26,096 bases of DNA from UBA9715 sp045614225 (GCA_045614225.1 JAZLCO010000069.1:1-26096), one strand, 5' to 3'. Positions 1 to 7,858 are shown, counted from the first letter of the stretch. The notes: generated from the letters alone by a model not told the origin. A program made the numbers and translations.

Positions 1-627
1 GCCGCCATGCTCTTTGCGGAAGAACATGAGCTTCGACGGTTCGGTACCTTCAACGTGCGCCAGGAAGATGTGGATGTACATGAAGATGATGAACACGAAC
101 ATGCCAAAGTAATGGATGATGCGGATCGACATGGCACCGCCCCAAGCAGCAATCAGCCACTTGCAGAAGCCGAGCTCCATCGTAGGAGCCCACAGGCACA
201 GACCGGTGATGAACATCAGGATGATCAGAATCGGAATGAGCAGGTAGGAAAGCTTCTGCGGAACGCCCAGCTTGGCGGACAGCGGATGATCCTTCTTGAG
301 GAACAGGTAGTACTTGATCCATGCGCCGGCCTGATGGCGATTGTCCTTCTGGGGCAGCCAGGTCTTGAAGTCCTTAACTTGCTCGCGAGTGCCGCCCGTA
401 GGAGCGGACTTCACGAAGAAGGACATGATGACGCGAGCGAGGCAGTTGATGAAAATCACAAAGCCGAAGAACACGTGCAGACCACGGACGACACCCATGG
501 TGCCAGCAACCGGGAAGTGGATCATGAAGCCGGTGATGATGAGGAAGATCATGGCAACTGCATTGATCCAGTGAGTGATCACGAACGGCAGCGGATGAGC
601 TTCCTTATAGTGTGCGAGATGCGCCAT
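1..627 (-). CDS. hyaC: [NiFe] hydrogenase b-type cytochrome subunit, HyaC-like (3' end outside window)
   Basis: Membrane cytochrome b that passes electrons from the periplasmic hydrogenase dimer to the quinone pool. I translated 209 residues in frame from ATG at 627; the frame is still open at position 1, so the C-terminus is missing. The product starts MAHLAHYKEAHPLPFVITHW and shows hydrophobic helices at about residues 14-35 and 45-65, then two more after a basic loop. Histidines suited to haem b ligation lie in THWIN, RGLHVFFGF and RIIHYFGM, as in the Ni/Fe-hydrogenase b-type cytochrome family. Only one base separates its ATG from the TAG stop of the large subunit, so translation is probably coupled. 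It is third in an hyaA-hyaB-hyaC order. Identity rests on family resemblance plus context and is quite sure. Confidence 0.9.
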   Translation of the reverse strand, partial: MAHLAHYKEAHPLPFVITHWINAVAMIFLIITGFMIHFPVAGTMGVVRGLHVFFGFVIFINCLARVIMSFFVKSAPTGGTREQVKDFKTWLPQKDNRHQAGAWIKYYLFLKKDHPLSAKLGVPQKLSYLLIPILIILMFITGLCLWAPTMELGFCKWLIAAWGGAMSIRIIHYFGMFVFIIFMYIHIFLAHVEGTEPSKLMFFRKEHGG

Positions 628-628
628 G

Positions 629-2323
629 CTACTTCACCCCCCAAGGATTCGTGACGGTTTCGAAGTGCTTGCCCGTCGCCGGCTCGGAGACGTGGACAGC
701 GCACGACACGCACGGGTCGTAGCTGTGGACGAGACGCAGAGCGTTGATGGGCTTTTCGATATCGCCGACCGGGCAGCCGATAAGCGCCTGCTCGATGGGG
801 CCATGCTCGCCATTCTGGTTGATGGGAGCGAGGTTCCACGTGGTCGGGATGATGATCTGATAACCCTCGATCTTGCCGCCGGAGACCTTCTCGGAGTGAT
901 AGAGGGCGCCACGCGGTGCCTCCCAGAAACCAGTGCCGGCACCGGAATCGGTGAGGGACTTGGTGAAGTACGTGGAGTCGCCACCGGAAACAGCCGCGAT
1001 GAGCTCCTGCGTCCAGTCCTTCATGAGCTGGGCGATGTAGAGCGTCTCGATCTGGCGGACAGCCGTGCGGCCGAGCATGGAGACGACAGCGGAAGCCGGA
1101 GCAGCACCGTCGAGACCCAGGCCACCACCGAGGTCCTTGAGGAACTTGTCGACGTTCTCGGTGATGAACGGAACGCCGCGCTTGTAAGCGACGAGCACAC
1201 GCGAAAGTGCGGAGCACTCGAGAGCCTTGCCGTCGTAAGACGGAGCCTTGCACCACGAGTAACGCTCTTCGACGTTGTACTCGGTGAACTCGGGCTCGGT
1301 AACGAAGTACGGAGACTGGTAGGTATCGCTACCCTTGTACCAGGACGTGCCGACGTATTCAGCGATCTTCGACTCGTCGACGTTGTCGACCTTGCCCTCG
1401 AGGCCGTTCATCAGAACGCCAGCGGGCAGGTAGCGGTTGTTCATCTGCTCGGTGTAGTCCTCGCCATACGGCCAACCCGGACCCTCGAAGACGCCCCAGG
1501 CACCGAAGCGACCGCAGCCGCCGCCCCACGTCAGGCCGTCCTTGTAGAACGGAGCGAGCGCGAGGGTGTCCTGAATCATCGTCGTGGAGACCCAGTCATA
1601 GATCTCGTTGACCATAGCCCACAGGTCGTCGAGCTTCTGAGCCGTCGGGACGAATGCGGTACCGCCCGGGATGATGGTCATGACGTGCGGCATCTTGCCG
1701 CCGAGCAGACCTGCCACCTCGGAGGAACGGGCCTGCATCTTCAAAGCCTCGAGGTAGTGAGCCGTGCAGATGAGGTCGAGCTCGGGCGGCATCGTATAAG
1801 CAGTGCCGTCCTCAGCATCGAACCAGTTGCCCGAGAAGATGGACAGCTGGCCGTTGGCCGCGAACTTCTTCAAGCGCTCTTGCACCTGGGCGAAGTCGCT
1901 GTTCATAGACGTGCCAGCAGCCTGGGCCAGAGCGTACGTATCGGCGATGTCAGCCGTCAAAGCGTTCAGCGGGTTGACGTAGTCGAGCGCCGCCAGGTTG
2001 TAGAACCACAGGATGTGGCTGTGCAGGAACTGCGCGCCCTCGATGAGGTTGCGGATGATGCGCGCGTTGTTCGGAATGGTGATGCCGTACGACTTCTCAG
2101 CCGCGATGGTCGAAGCATGCGAGTGCGAAACCGGGCAAACGCCGCAGATGCGCTGGACAATCTGAGCTGCATCCTCGGGAGCGCGATTCTCGACAACCTT
2201 CTCCATGCCGCGGAAGCTACCGCCGGACACCCATGCGTCGACGACCTTGCCGCCCTGGACTTCCATCTCGCAACGCATATGGCCTTCGATGCGAGTAATC
2301 GGGTCGATTACGGAACGTGTCAT
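629..2323 (-). CDS. hyaB: [NiFe] hydrogenase large (catalytic) subunit
   Basis: Catalytic subunit of a group 1 membrane-bound uptake hydrogenase, 564 residues, the usual size. The N-terminal nickel motif RICGVCP gives C60 and C63. The C-terminal motif DPCVSCAVH (536-544) gives C538 and C541, which together ligate the Ni-Fe centre. Maturation endopeptidases of the HyaD/HybD family cut after the His of this motif, so the last 20 residues after H544 are predicted to be removed once nickel is in place. The N-terminal DPITRIEGH signature is present. The ATG lies 5 bases after the small-subunit stop, and GGGAGG at the end of hyaA serves as ribosome binding site. No maturation genes are in the window; they may lie to the left of hyaC. 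Confidence 0.97.
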   Translation of the reverse strand: MTRSVIDPITRIEGHMRCEMEVQGGKVVDAWVSGGSFRGMEKVVENRAPEDAAQIVQRICGVCPVSHSHASTIAAEKSYGITIPNNARIIRNLIEGAQFLHSHILWFYNLAALDYVNPLNALTADIADTYALAQAAGTSMNSDFAQVQERLKKFAANGQLSIFSGNWFDAEDGTAYTMPPELDLICTAHYLEALKMQARSSEVAGLLGGKMPHVMTIIPGGTAFVPTAQKLDDLWAMVNEIYDWVSTTMIQDTLALAPFYKDGLTWGGGCGRFGAWGVFEGPGWPYGEDYTEQMNNRYLPAGVLMNGLEGKVDNVDESKIAEYVGTSWYKGSDTYQSPYFVTEPEFTEYNVEERYSWCKAPSYDGKALECSALSRVLVAYKRGVPFITENVDKFLKDLGGGLGLDGAAPASAVVSMLGRTAVRQIETLYIAQLMKDWTQELIAAVSGGDSTYFTKSLTDSGAGTGFWEAPRGALYHSEKVSGGKIEGYQIIIPTTWNLAPINQNGEHGPIEQALIGCPVGDIEKPINALRLVHSYDPCVSCAVHVSEPATGKHFETVTNPWGVK

Positions 2324-2328
2324 GTCGC

Positions 2329-3684
2329 CTACCTCCCTTCTTCAGTCTCAGCTGCCGCATCTTCAACAGCCTCGGCTGCAGCAGCGTATTCAGCCTTGAT
2401 GGCGTCCTGTGCGCTCTTGAGCTTGACAGGGTCGCCGTCGAGAATCGAGTACTCGTACTGACCAATCGACTTCTCGGGGTTCTTGGCATCCCAAGCACGG
2501 ACCTTCTCGAAGTCGGCGCCGCCGTCCATGCGGCCAGCAGCCTTCATGCCGAAGCCGTGGATGACCAGCGCTGCAGCAACGAGCGCCGTCAAGCCGCCAG
2601 CGATGACGGTGGGTTGAACGAACCAGTTGCCGATGTGGACGTCGCGATGACGCTCGTAGAACGGGGTATTGACCTCGACCCAGTTGTCGCCCGGATCGTT
2701 CGGGTTGGCTTCGCAGCAGCCAAGGCACGGCGAACCAGCCTGGATACACCAGCTGCGGCGGTTGTTCCAAAGAGTGACGCCGCAGTTCGCCTTGGTCTGC
2801 GGGCCCTTGCAGCCGAGCGGGTACAGGCAGTAGCCGAGCGCCTCTTCCTTGCTGCCGAACTCGTAGACGAACTCGCCGTTCTCGAAGTGACCGCGACGCT
2901 CGCAGTTGTCATGAATCGTCTGACCGAAGATGCCTTCGGGCTTGCCTTCGGCGTTGAGGCCAAGCGTGCTGACCACAGCAGGGACGTCGCCAGCAACGAG
3001 AGCTTCCTTGCCGCCCATCATGAGAACCTGGACGAGCACCGACATCAGCCATTCGGGGTTAGCCGGGCAACCGGGGATGTTCACGACCGGCGTTGCAATG
3101 CCGCGCTTCTTCAGGAAGTCAGAAACACCCGTTGCATTCGCGGAGTTCGGATAAGCGGCCATCCAGCCACCGTTGACGGCGCAGGAACCGAGCGCGACGA
3201 CTGCAGCAGCATTGCTCGCAGCCTCGGCCAGGATGTCCTCGCCCGTCTCCATAGCCACGCGCAGCGTGTTGCCGCCGAAGCCCTGGGTGATACCACCCTC
3301 GTAAACGACGATGTAGCCACCAGCTTCGATGGTCTGCTTCTTGGCTTCCTCGATGGAATGGCCTGCGCCCGCGCACAGAACGTCGCTGTAGTTCAGCGAG
3401 ATCAGCTCGAGCACGACCTTGCCCACGTCGGGGGTCTCGATCTGCGCGAACGACTCCGTGCAGCCCGTGCATGATGCACCCTCGATCCACAGGACCGGGA
3501 ACAGATTGCCCTTCGTTGCGCCGATGACGGACTCTTCGAGCGCCATCGCAACACGGGGCGCGGCAGCCGAAGACAACCCGGCCGCCACTGCAACCGCACC
3601 GCAGAACTTGAGGAAATCGCGGCGCGAAACGCCCCTCGCATCCAGCAAGCTATCGAACTCGGCCGGTACAGTATTCTCCACCAT
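2329..3684 (-). CDS. hyaA: [NiFe] hydrogenase small (electron-transfer) subunit with Tat signal
   Basis: Fe-S subunit that relays electrons from the Ni-Fe site to the cytochrome. A twin-arginine motif RRDFLK near residue 21 and a following hydrophobic stretch show Tat export of the folded dimer. Cluster motifs include EGASCTGC, GSCAVNGGW, GCPANPEW, LGCKGPQTKANC and SPCLGCCE. A transmembrane helix (VIAGGLTALVAAALVIHG) anchors the C-terminus. It is followed by about 70 extra acidic and Ala-rich residues on the cytoplasmic side, longer than in the E. coli HyaA type and in keeping with the coriobacterial group 1 clade (1i in HydDB, from memory). The frame also opens at GTG 3690, but AGGAGGAG abuts that codon; it sits about 6 bases from ATG 3684, so 3684 is preferred (451 residues). 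Confidence 0.95.
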   Translation of the reverse strand: MVENTVPAEFDSLLDARGVSRRDFLKFCGAVAVAAGLSSAAAPRVAMALEESVIGATKGNLFPVLWIEGASCTGCTESFAQIETPDVGKVVLELISLNYSDVLCAGAGHSIEEAKKQTIEAGGYIVVYEGGITQGFGGNTLRVAMETGEDILAEAASNAAAVVALGSCAVNGGWMAAYPNSANATGVSDFLKKRGIATPVVNIPGCPANPEWLMSVLVQVLMMGGKEALVAGDVPAVVSTLGLNAEGKPEGIFGQTIHDNCERRGHFENGEFVYEFGSKEEALGYCLYPLGCKGPQTKANCGVTLWNNRRSWCIQAGSPCLGCCEANPNDPGDNWVEVNTPFYERHRDVHIGNWFVQPTVIAGGLTALVAAALVIHGFGMKAAGRMDGGADFEKVRAWDAKNPEKSIGQYEYSILDGDPVKLKSAQDAIKAEYAAAAEAVEDAAAETEEGR

Positions 3685-3805
3685 GTGCACCTCCTCCTTC
3701 TTTCTTACTCTCGTCTTACCTTTACCGTTCGATGCCGACTGAGCGCTACCTCCCCTGCATGTGAAAAGCCGCTTTCACGTTAACGCTTGCATCGACATCT
3801 TCAAT

Positions 3806-3833
3806 GTGTTACACTATATTCAATTCGTAATAC
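3806..3833. promoter_or_regulatory. NikR-like operator upstream of the hydrogenase operon
   Basis: Inverted repeat GTGTTAC (3806-3812), 14 bases, GTAATAC (3827-3833); arms match at 6 of 7 positions. It lies about 120-150 bases upstream of the hyaA ATG. On the minus strand the spacer carries TATAGT (3813-3818), a possible -10 element, so a bound repressor could occlude the promoter. The arms equal those of the operator at 18155-18181. As I recall it, the NikR consensus in Desulfovibrio and Geobacter is GTGTTAC-N13/14-GTAACAC. Assignment to NikR is inference. Confidence 0.6.
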
Positions 3834-4130
3834 CGCCTAACGGCTCCTCAAAGCGCAATACGAGTCGCCGCCAGGCGAAGCGTTATGCGGAACAACCGTT
3901 TTGTGCGCATCCTCTCGGGCTGCTGAATACAAGTATGCAGCACATGCAGAACTCCCCTCGTATGCACACTGACTAAATATAGCATAAGCGCGCCTCCTTT
4001 TGTGCATTATGCTGGGTACGTTTTCGCGAACGGTCGTGCGGATTTTCGGCACTTGTCCTTGGAAAACAGAAGTTGCTGGCACATAAATAGGTCGACCAGT
4101 AACCGCCTTAAACCGACCTTTCATGCAAAT

Positions 4131-4153
4131 GTGCTTTTTGCACTCGAAAGCAC
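4131..4153 (-). terminator. Weak stem-loop downstream of mntP
   Basis: A 7-base perfect stem (GTGCTTT/AAAGCAC) with a 10-base loop, about 65 bases after the mntP stop on the minus strand. The sequence after it (ATTTGCATG) has only a short T run, so terminator activity is doubtful. Confidence 0.25.
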
Positions 4154-4217
4154 CCCGATTTGAGAGCCTCGCGCAGAAGGTTTTTCAGACGATTTGCTTA
4201 CCGAATCGAATCGGTTT

Positions 4218-4784
4218 CTAACCCAGAAAATGATCGAGCACGATCTTGATCCCGATGCATATGAGGATGATGCCGCCGGCAATCGTCGAGGCTTTCTCCC
4301 AACGGCTTCCGAATTGATGCCCAATGACCACGCCGCCAAACGAGATGACGAACGTCGTAACGCCAATCAGCGTCACCGCAGGCACGATGCTCACATCGAG
4401 GAACGCGAACGTCACGCCAACGGCAAGCGCATCGATGCTCGTCGCGATGGCGAGGAGCAGCAGTTCGCGAATCGACAAGCGCGCTACGTCTTCTTCCTCG
4501 AATCCGCCGTCTTCATGAAACGCATCCCAGAGCATCTTGCCGCCGATGAACGCGAGCAAAGCGAACGCGATCCAGTGGGCAACTGCTGTCACGTAATGGG
4601 CGAACTGCTCGCCGAGCACCCAACCGATTACGGGCATGAGCGCCTGGAACCCTCCGAAGAACAGCGCAATTACCAGGGCTTGGCGCACATCGAGCTTGCG
4701 CATGCCGAGACCTTTGCCGATTGACACGGCAAATGCGTCCATGGAAAGTCCCACGGCTATGAGAAACAACTCAAGGAAGCCCAC
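4218..4784 (-). CDS. mntP: Putative manganese efflux pump MntP
   Basis: Exports Mn2+ across the cytoplasmic membrane. The 188-residue product matches MntP (formerly DUF204) in length. It has six hydrophobic segments in two homologous halves, with the family signatures GLSMDAFAVSIGKG near the N-terminus and ATSIDALAVGVTFAF in the second half. The paired conserved Asp residues in membrane helices belong to the metal path in this family. Translation starts at GTG 4784, with GAGAGG five bases upstream. The upstream gap to mutY is only 97 bases; I see no yybP-ykoY manganese riboswitch in it, though a long perfect inverted repeat (4827-4866) is there. It may be co-transcribed with mutY or have its own promoter. 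Confidence 0.92.
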   Translation of the reverse strand: MGFLELFLIAVGLSMDAFAVSIGKGLGMRKLDVRQALVIALFFGGFQALMPVIGWVLGEQFAHYVTAVAHWIAFALLAFIGGKMLWDAFHEDGGFEEEDVARLSIRELLLLAIATSIDALAVGVTFAFLDVSIVPAVTLIGVTTFVISFGGVVIGHQFGSRWEKASTIAGGIILICIGIKIVLDHFLG

Positions 4785-4826
4785 AATTACCTCTCTCGAA
4801 AACGAGGTTTATGGTACCAGAGACAA

Positions 4827-4866
4827 GTGGCACATGGCTCCCAGGGAAGGGTGCGCCATGTGCCAC
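4827..4866 (-). terminator. Strong inverted repeat between mutY and mntP (possible terminator)
   Basis: Perfect 12-base stem: GTGGCACATGGC at 4827-4838 and GCCATGTGCCAC at 4855-4866, with a 16-base loop. It lies 16 bases past the mutY stop. On the minus strand it is followed by TTGTCTCT, U-rich but not a clean run. It could end mutY transcription, act as an attenuator for mntP, or be a relic of a repeat element. Confidence 0.45.
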
Positions 4867-4881
4867 ACGAACCGCAATTCA

Positions 4882-5784
4882 TCACGGTATCAGCAATTCG
4901 CCTTCCCGGCGGAAGAAACCCTCGCCTATCAGCTCGGAGACGATTGTCTCGAACAGCCCCCGATCGACAGCGCCACGGTTCGCTTGTTGCTCATGTTCGT
5001 CGAGACGGGCGGCGAGTTCCTCGAGATCGATGCCGTCAGGTGCAGCGAGCACCTGCTTGAGCAGGAAACTGCGCTTCTCGCGGCGGCTTCCCTCGAACTT
5101 GCTCTGGCGCGCGTAATGTTTCGAACGCCGCGCTGGATTGGCAATTTGGGATTTGAGATGCGCACCGTAATCGAGCAGCGCATAGTACCACGCACGGGCA
5201 CCCCGGCTCGGGCACGTATCGGCAGCGTATGGGACAAGCTGCTTGTCGGACACCTCTTCCCTATCGGGGAAAAGCTCGTGCAAAAACACGCTTCGCACAT
5301 TCGTCTCGATGTAGACCGAAGGCTCGTCGTAGGCGAACGCAACGACGCCCGCCGCGGTCGCAGGGCCTATGCCAGGCAGTTTCACGAGCTCGTCGACGGT
5401 GCGTGGCAGCAAGCCGCCATTATCAGCTGAGCACACCTCACATGCACGCTTCAACGCGAGCGCCCGGCGGTTGTAACCCAGCCCCTGCCACATCTCGAGC
5501 ACGGTCGCCGTGTCAGCTGCCGCCAGCGCATCGACCGTTGGAAACAGTTCCATCCATCGTGACCAATACCGCTTGACGCGCGAAACCTGAGTTTGCTGCA
5601 ACATCACCTCTGACACGAGCACAGCATACGGGTCATCGATGTTGCGCCAGGGCAAATCACGGTAAAGCTCGACGCCTTTCTCGGAAACGAGCTGCACAAA
5701 CTCTTCCCGCGAGATGGCGCACACAGACCAATCGGGCGCCTGAGAGGCGCCCGATTTCGGCTGATTTGTCACTCTACGCGCCAA
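4882..5784 (-). CDS. MutY-like HhH-GPD DNA glycosylase, Fe-S-less variant
   Basis: Base-excision repair glycosylase of the HhH-GPD superfamily, 300 residues. The region LPWRN...VSEVMLQQTQVSRV matches MutY, with E59 at the position of catalytic Glu37 of E. coli. The helix-hairpin-helix LPGIGPATAAG is at 136-146. Where MutY has the catalytic Asp (DGNV/DTNV) this protein has E160 in IETNVR. The four-Cys Fe-S cluster after the HhH-GPD core is absent: the equivalent stretch (210-240) contains no Cys. The C-terminal 65 residues look like a small helical DNA-binding domain, not the NUDIX-like domain of MutY. The start is uncertain: TTG 5784, GTG 5772 and GTG 5724 are possible, none with a strong ribosome binding site. 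It may not act on A/8-oxoG. Confidence 0.8.
   Translation of the reverse strand: MARRVTNQPKSGASQAPDWSVCAISREEFVQLVSEKGVELYRDLPWRNIDDPYAVLVSEVMLQQTQVSRVKRYWSRWMELFPTVDALAAADTATVLEMWQGLGYNRRALALKRACEVCSADNGGLLPRTVDELVKLPGIGPATAAGVVAFAYDEPSVYIETNVRSVFLHELFPDREEVSDKQLVPYAADTCPSRGARAWYYALLDYGAHLKSQIANPARRSKHYARQSKFEGSRREKRSFLLKQVLAAPDGIDLEELAARLDEHEQQANRGAVDRGLFETIVSELIGEGFFRREGELLIP
5730..5756. repeat. Perfect 12-base hairpin near the 5' end of mutY
   Basis: AATCGGGCGCCT at 5730-5741, loop GAG, AGGCGCCCGATT at 5745-5756. GC-rich like an intrinsic terminator stem, but with no T run on either side. It lies within the first codons of the mutY-like frame if TTG 5784 is the start, or just upstream of the gene if GTG 5724 is used. 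Confidence 0.6.
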
Positions 5785-5787
5785 CTT

Positions 5788-7800
5788 CTATTCGTGCTGA
5801 TCATCGAGCAGCCGCTCGAGATCGTCGAGGCTGTCCACGAAATCGCTGACGACCCGGTCTTCGAGTGCGTGGTACTCATCCGAGTCGAACGGCTGGCATG
5901 CAGCGATCTTGTCGAGGATGTTCTGCGAGGTAACTGGTACGAAGCCGCGCTGCACGAGGCCGGCTTTGTACGCTTCCTCGATTGCTTCGCGAGCTGCCAT
6001 GTAGATGTCGTAACGCGCCAAACCCGCCGAGTACTTCACAAGGTCCTTGACATCGAGCGAGCGGGTCGAAGGATGGTCCTGCATGATCTCGGCCCAGATG
6101 TCAGCGCGCTCCTGCTCGTTGGGATTGGCGATATCGATGATCGTCAGAGGCTCGAGCACTTCGTAGAAGAACGGGTCGACCTCGCCACCTATCGTCGATG
6201 TGGCCAGCACGATCACGTTTGGATCTTCGACAGCCGAGCGGATGAGATTGATGGCCTCACGAGCACCACGCGTCATGTTTGCCAACATGAAGGCTTGCAT
6301 GCCACCCTCGACGTTCTCGGGCGGTTCGGGAATGCGCCACGTGTCGAGCTCGTCGATGACCAAGATGGCGGGACCCTGGAAGCGGTTCTGCTGGTGATTC
6401 ATGCGCGGTCGGTTGCTGCTATCGGCAGTGACACACAGCATAGGCACGCCTTGGACGCCTTCTTCCATCCCCATGCGCAGCGGCGGCAAACCCAGCTCGC
6501 CGATGGTCGCCTCAACGAACCGAGCTGCATCCTCGATAGCAGGCGCTCGGAACAGCATGGTATCAGCTGCTGGCATGCGGTTCAGACCGTGCTTCTCATT
6601 CAGCATCTCCACAAAGCTGATGAAGCCGGCGTCGCGTTGCAACCCGAAACCGTAATCGCGCATGATGGCGACAGCCTCGTCATAGCCGACCAGGCTCTTG
6701 TAGTTGAACACTGGTTCACCGACCGGTGCCACCCCGGGCATGGAGGGCATGCTCGAGCCCGCCTTTTTCTCAACTTTTGTGGAAGCGGGTGCGACGGAAG
6801 GCACCACAGCTTGAATCTGCGTTTCAGCGGTAGGCTGATCAGCGGGAGATTGTGCCGTGCCCTCGATCTGAGGTTGACCGCTGGTTTGCAGCACTTCGGA
6901 ATCAACCTCTTTCGGCGAATCCGATGCAACGGGCGCTTCGTTTTCACGTGAATCGTCACTGGCTGGCTCGGGCTCGTCTTCATGTTTGATGACCGGCGAG
7001 AAACCCTCAAAGCGCGAGTCGAATACCGTCGTCCCGTCAAAGCCTAACGACTCACTCCAACCTGAACCGATATTCGTTGCAGCACGCCAACTCGTACCCT
7101 CCGAACTCGGAGGGTAGTAGTCGTATGGGTTGAACGTGTCCGCTACGTTCATGCCAAGCTTCTTGGCATCGCGCGGCTTGACATCTTCGGTATCGGGGTC
7201 GTCGGCATCCAGCTCGTCCGTTGCCTCAGCGGCAACGTAGTCGGACTCGAATACATTCGCTTCCTCGGCAACTGTAGCGTCGCCCTGAGATGCCGCTATC
7301 TGTTCAACATCGATGCTCACATCGGCAAAAAGCTGATCAGGGCCACCGAACACACCAGCACCGGGAATCGTGATGTGCTCGACTTTCACGACGGAAGCAT
7401 CGCCGCCCAGGAAATCATGCGAGATGGCTTCGGCCATGTCTTGAAGCTCCTCGCGCGAGAAGCCGTATTGCTCGAGTCGATCGAGCGCCAAATCCTGCAA
7501 AGCAGCCGCACACTCGGCAATTTCCTCACGCGAAAGATACGGCTCGAGCTTCTCGAAAACGTGCTCGGCCATCGAGCGTTCCTTGAGGTCGCAGGCAAGA
7601 TGCCACGCTTCACGCAAGGCAGCGACAGCCAACCCTGTCGAGGTGCCTGGCTCGCTCACAGCCTTCTCGTAGGCCGCCAGATACAAATGCAAACCCAGCG
7701 TCATGTCGCCCGCTGCGCAAGCTTCCGCCGCCTTGTTCAGGTAATCCATCGGATGCTCGCTGCAATTGCTGTTTTGGTTGGGCAGTTCGTTCTCGCTCAT
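5788..7800 (-). CDS. AAA-like protein without Walker A, long acidic linker
   Basis: 670 residues, function unknown. Residues 15-130 are helical and Ala-rich and could be TPR-like (DYLNKAAEACAAGDM...). About 165-360 is acidic and Pro/Ser/Gln-rich, probably disordered. Residues 365-640 resemble an AAA+ module: VGYDEAVAIM (371-380) like the N-linker, a clear Walker B ILVIDELD (479-486), a sensor-1-like VIVLATST (529-536), and a lid-like ERADIWAEIM...SAGLARYDIY. The place for Walker A (413-424, DTMLFRAPAIED) has no GxxxxGK[ST], so ATP binding by the usual route is unlikely. ATG 7800 follows AAGGGGG with good spacing. The stop lies 3 bases before the annotated start of mutY. It may be a scaffold or regulatory pseudo-ATPase; this is inference. 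Confidence 0.7.
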   Translation of the reverse strand: MSENELPNQNSNCSEHPMDYLNKAAEACAAGDMTLGLHLYLAAYEKAVSEPGTSTGLAVAALREAWHLACDLKERSMAEHVFEKLEPYLSREEIAECAAALQDLALDRLEQYGFSREELQDMAEAISHDFLGGDASVVKVEHITIPGAGVFGGPDQLFADVSIDVEQIAASQGDATVAEEANVFESDYVAAEATDELDADDPDTEDVKPRDAKKLGMNVADTFNPYDYYPPSSEGTSWRAATNIGSGWSESLGFDGTTVFDSRFEGFSPVIKHEDEPEPASDDSRENEAPVASDSPKEVDSEVLQTSGQPQIEGTAQSPADQPTAETQIQAVVPSVAPASTKVEKKAGSSMPSMPGVAPVGEPVFNYKSLVGYDEAVAIMRDYGFGLQRDAGFISFVEMLNEKHGLNRMPAADTMLFRAPAIEDAARFVEATIGELGLPPLRMGMEEGVQGVPMLCVTADSSNRPRMNHQQNRFQGPAILVIDELDTWRIPEPPENVEGGMQAFMLANMTRGAREAINLIRSAVEDPNVIVLATSTIGGEVDPFFYEVLEPLTIIDIANPNEQERADIWAEIMQDHPSTRSLDVKDLVKYSAGLARYDIYMAAREAIEEAYKAGLVQRGFVPVTSQNILDKIAACQPFDSDEYHALEDRVVSDFVDSLDDLERLLDDQHE

Positions 7801-7846
7801 AACCCAACCCCCTTTTCAAATACGTCTACAGTTTCTCAAGTCTATT

Positions 7847-7858
7847 ATTGCATGCAAT
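7847..7858. promoter_or_regulatory. 12-base perfect palindrome upstream of the AAA-like gene
   Basis: ATTGCATGCAAT lies about 47 bases upstream of the ATG at 7800, in the 155-base gap after the HAD phosphatase gene, next to TATTAT/AATAAT that could be part of a promoter. Candidate operator only. Confidence 0.25.

Larger units (their letters stand above)
3685..4217. other. 533-base non-coding region between mntP and hyaA
   Basis: No convincing gene: the frames here are short, lack ribosome binding sites and resemble no family I know. It holds the hydrogenase leader (about 120 bases, GGAGGAG before the ATG) and the NikR-like operator at 3806-3833. Downstream of mntP is a weak stem, GTGCTTT/AAAGCAC (4131-4153), with a 10-base loop. 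Base composition is more AT-rich than the flanking genes around 3790-3830 and 3960-4010. I found no tRNA-like or riboswitch-like fold in the rest. Confidence 0.6.

Noticed and set aside
626..2461. 611-residue open frame on the plus strand
   Set aside because: It lies opposite hyaB and the end of hyaA, whose motifs are unmistakable; its product is a low-complexity, charged sequence with no recognisable domain. A GC-rich antisense shadow.
3691..3900. FNR-type site controlling the hydrogenase
   Set aside because: Looked for TTGAT-N4-ATCAA on both strands; found only partial half-sites. The GTGTTAC repeat is the only well-formed operator.
3837..4124. 95-residue minus-strand frame in the gap between mntP and hyaA
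   Set aside because: No ribosome binding site, no family resemblance, mixed composition; treated as non-coding.
4785..4881. Possible yybP-ykoY manganese riboswitch before mntP
   Set aside because: The gap is under 100 bases and shows a single simple inverted repeat, not the conserved loops of that riboswitch.
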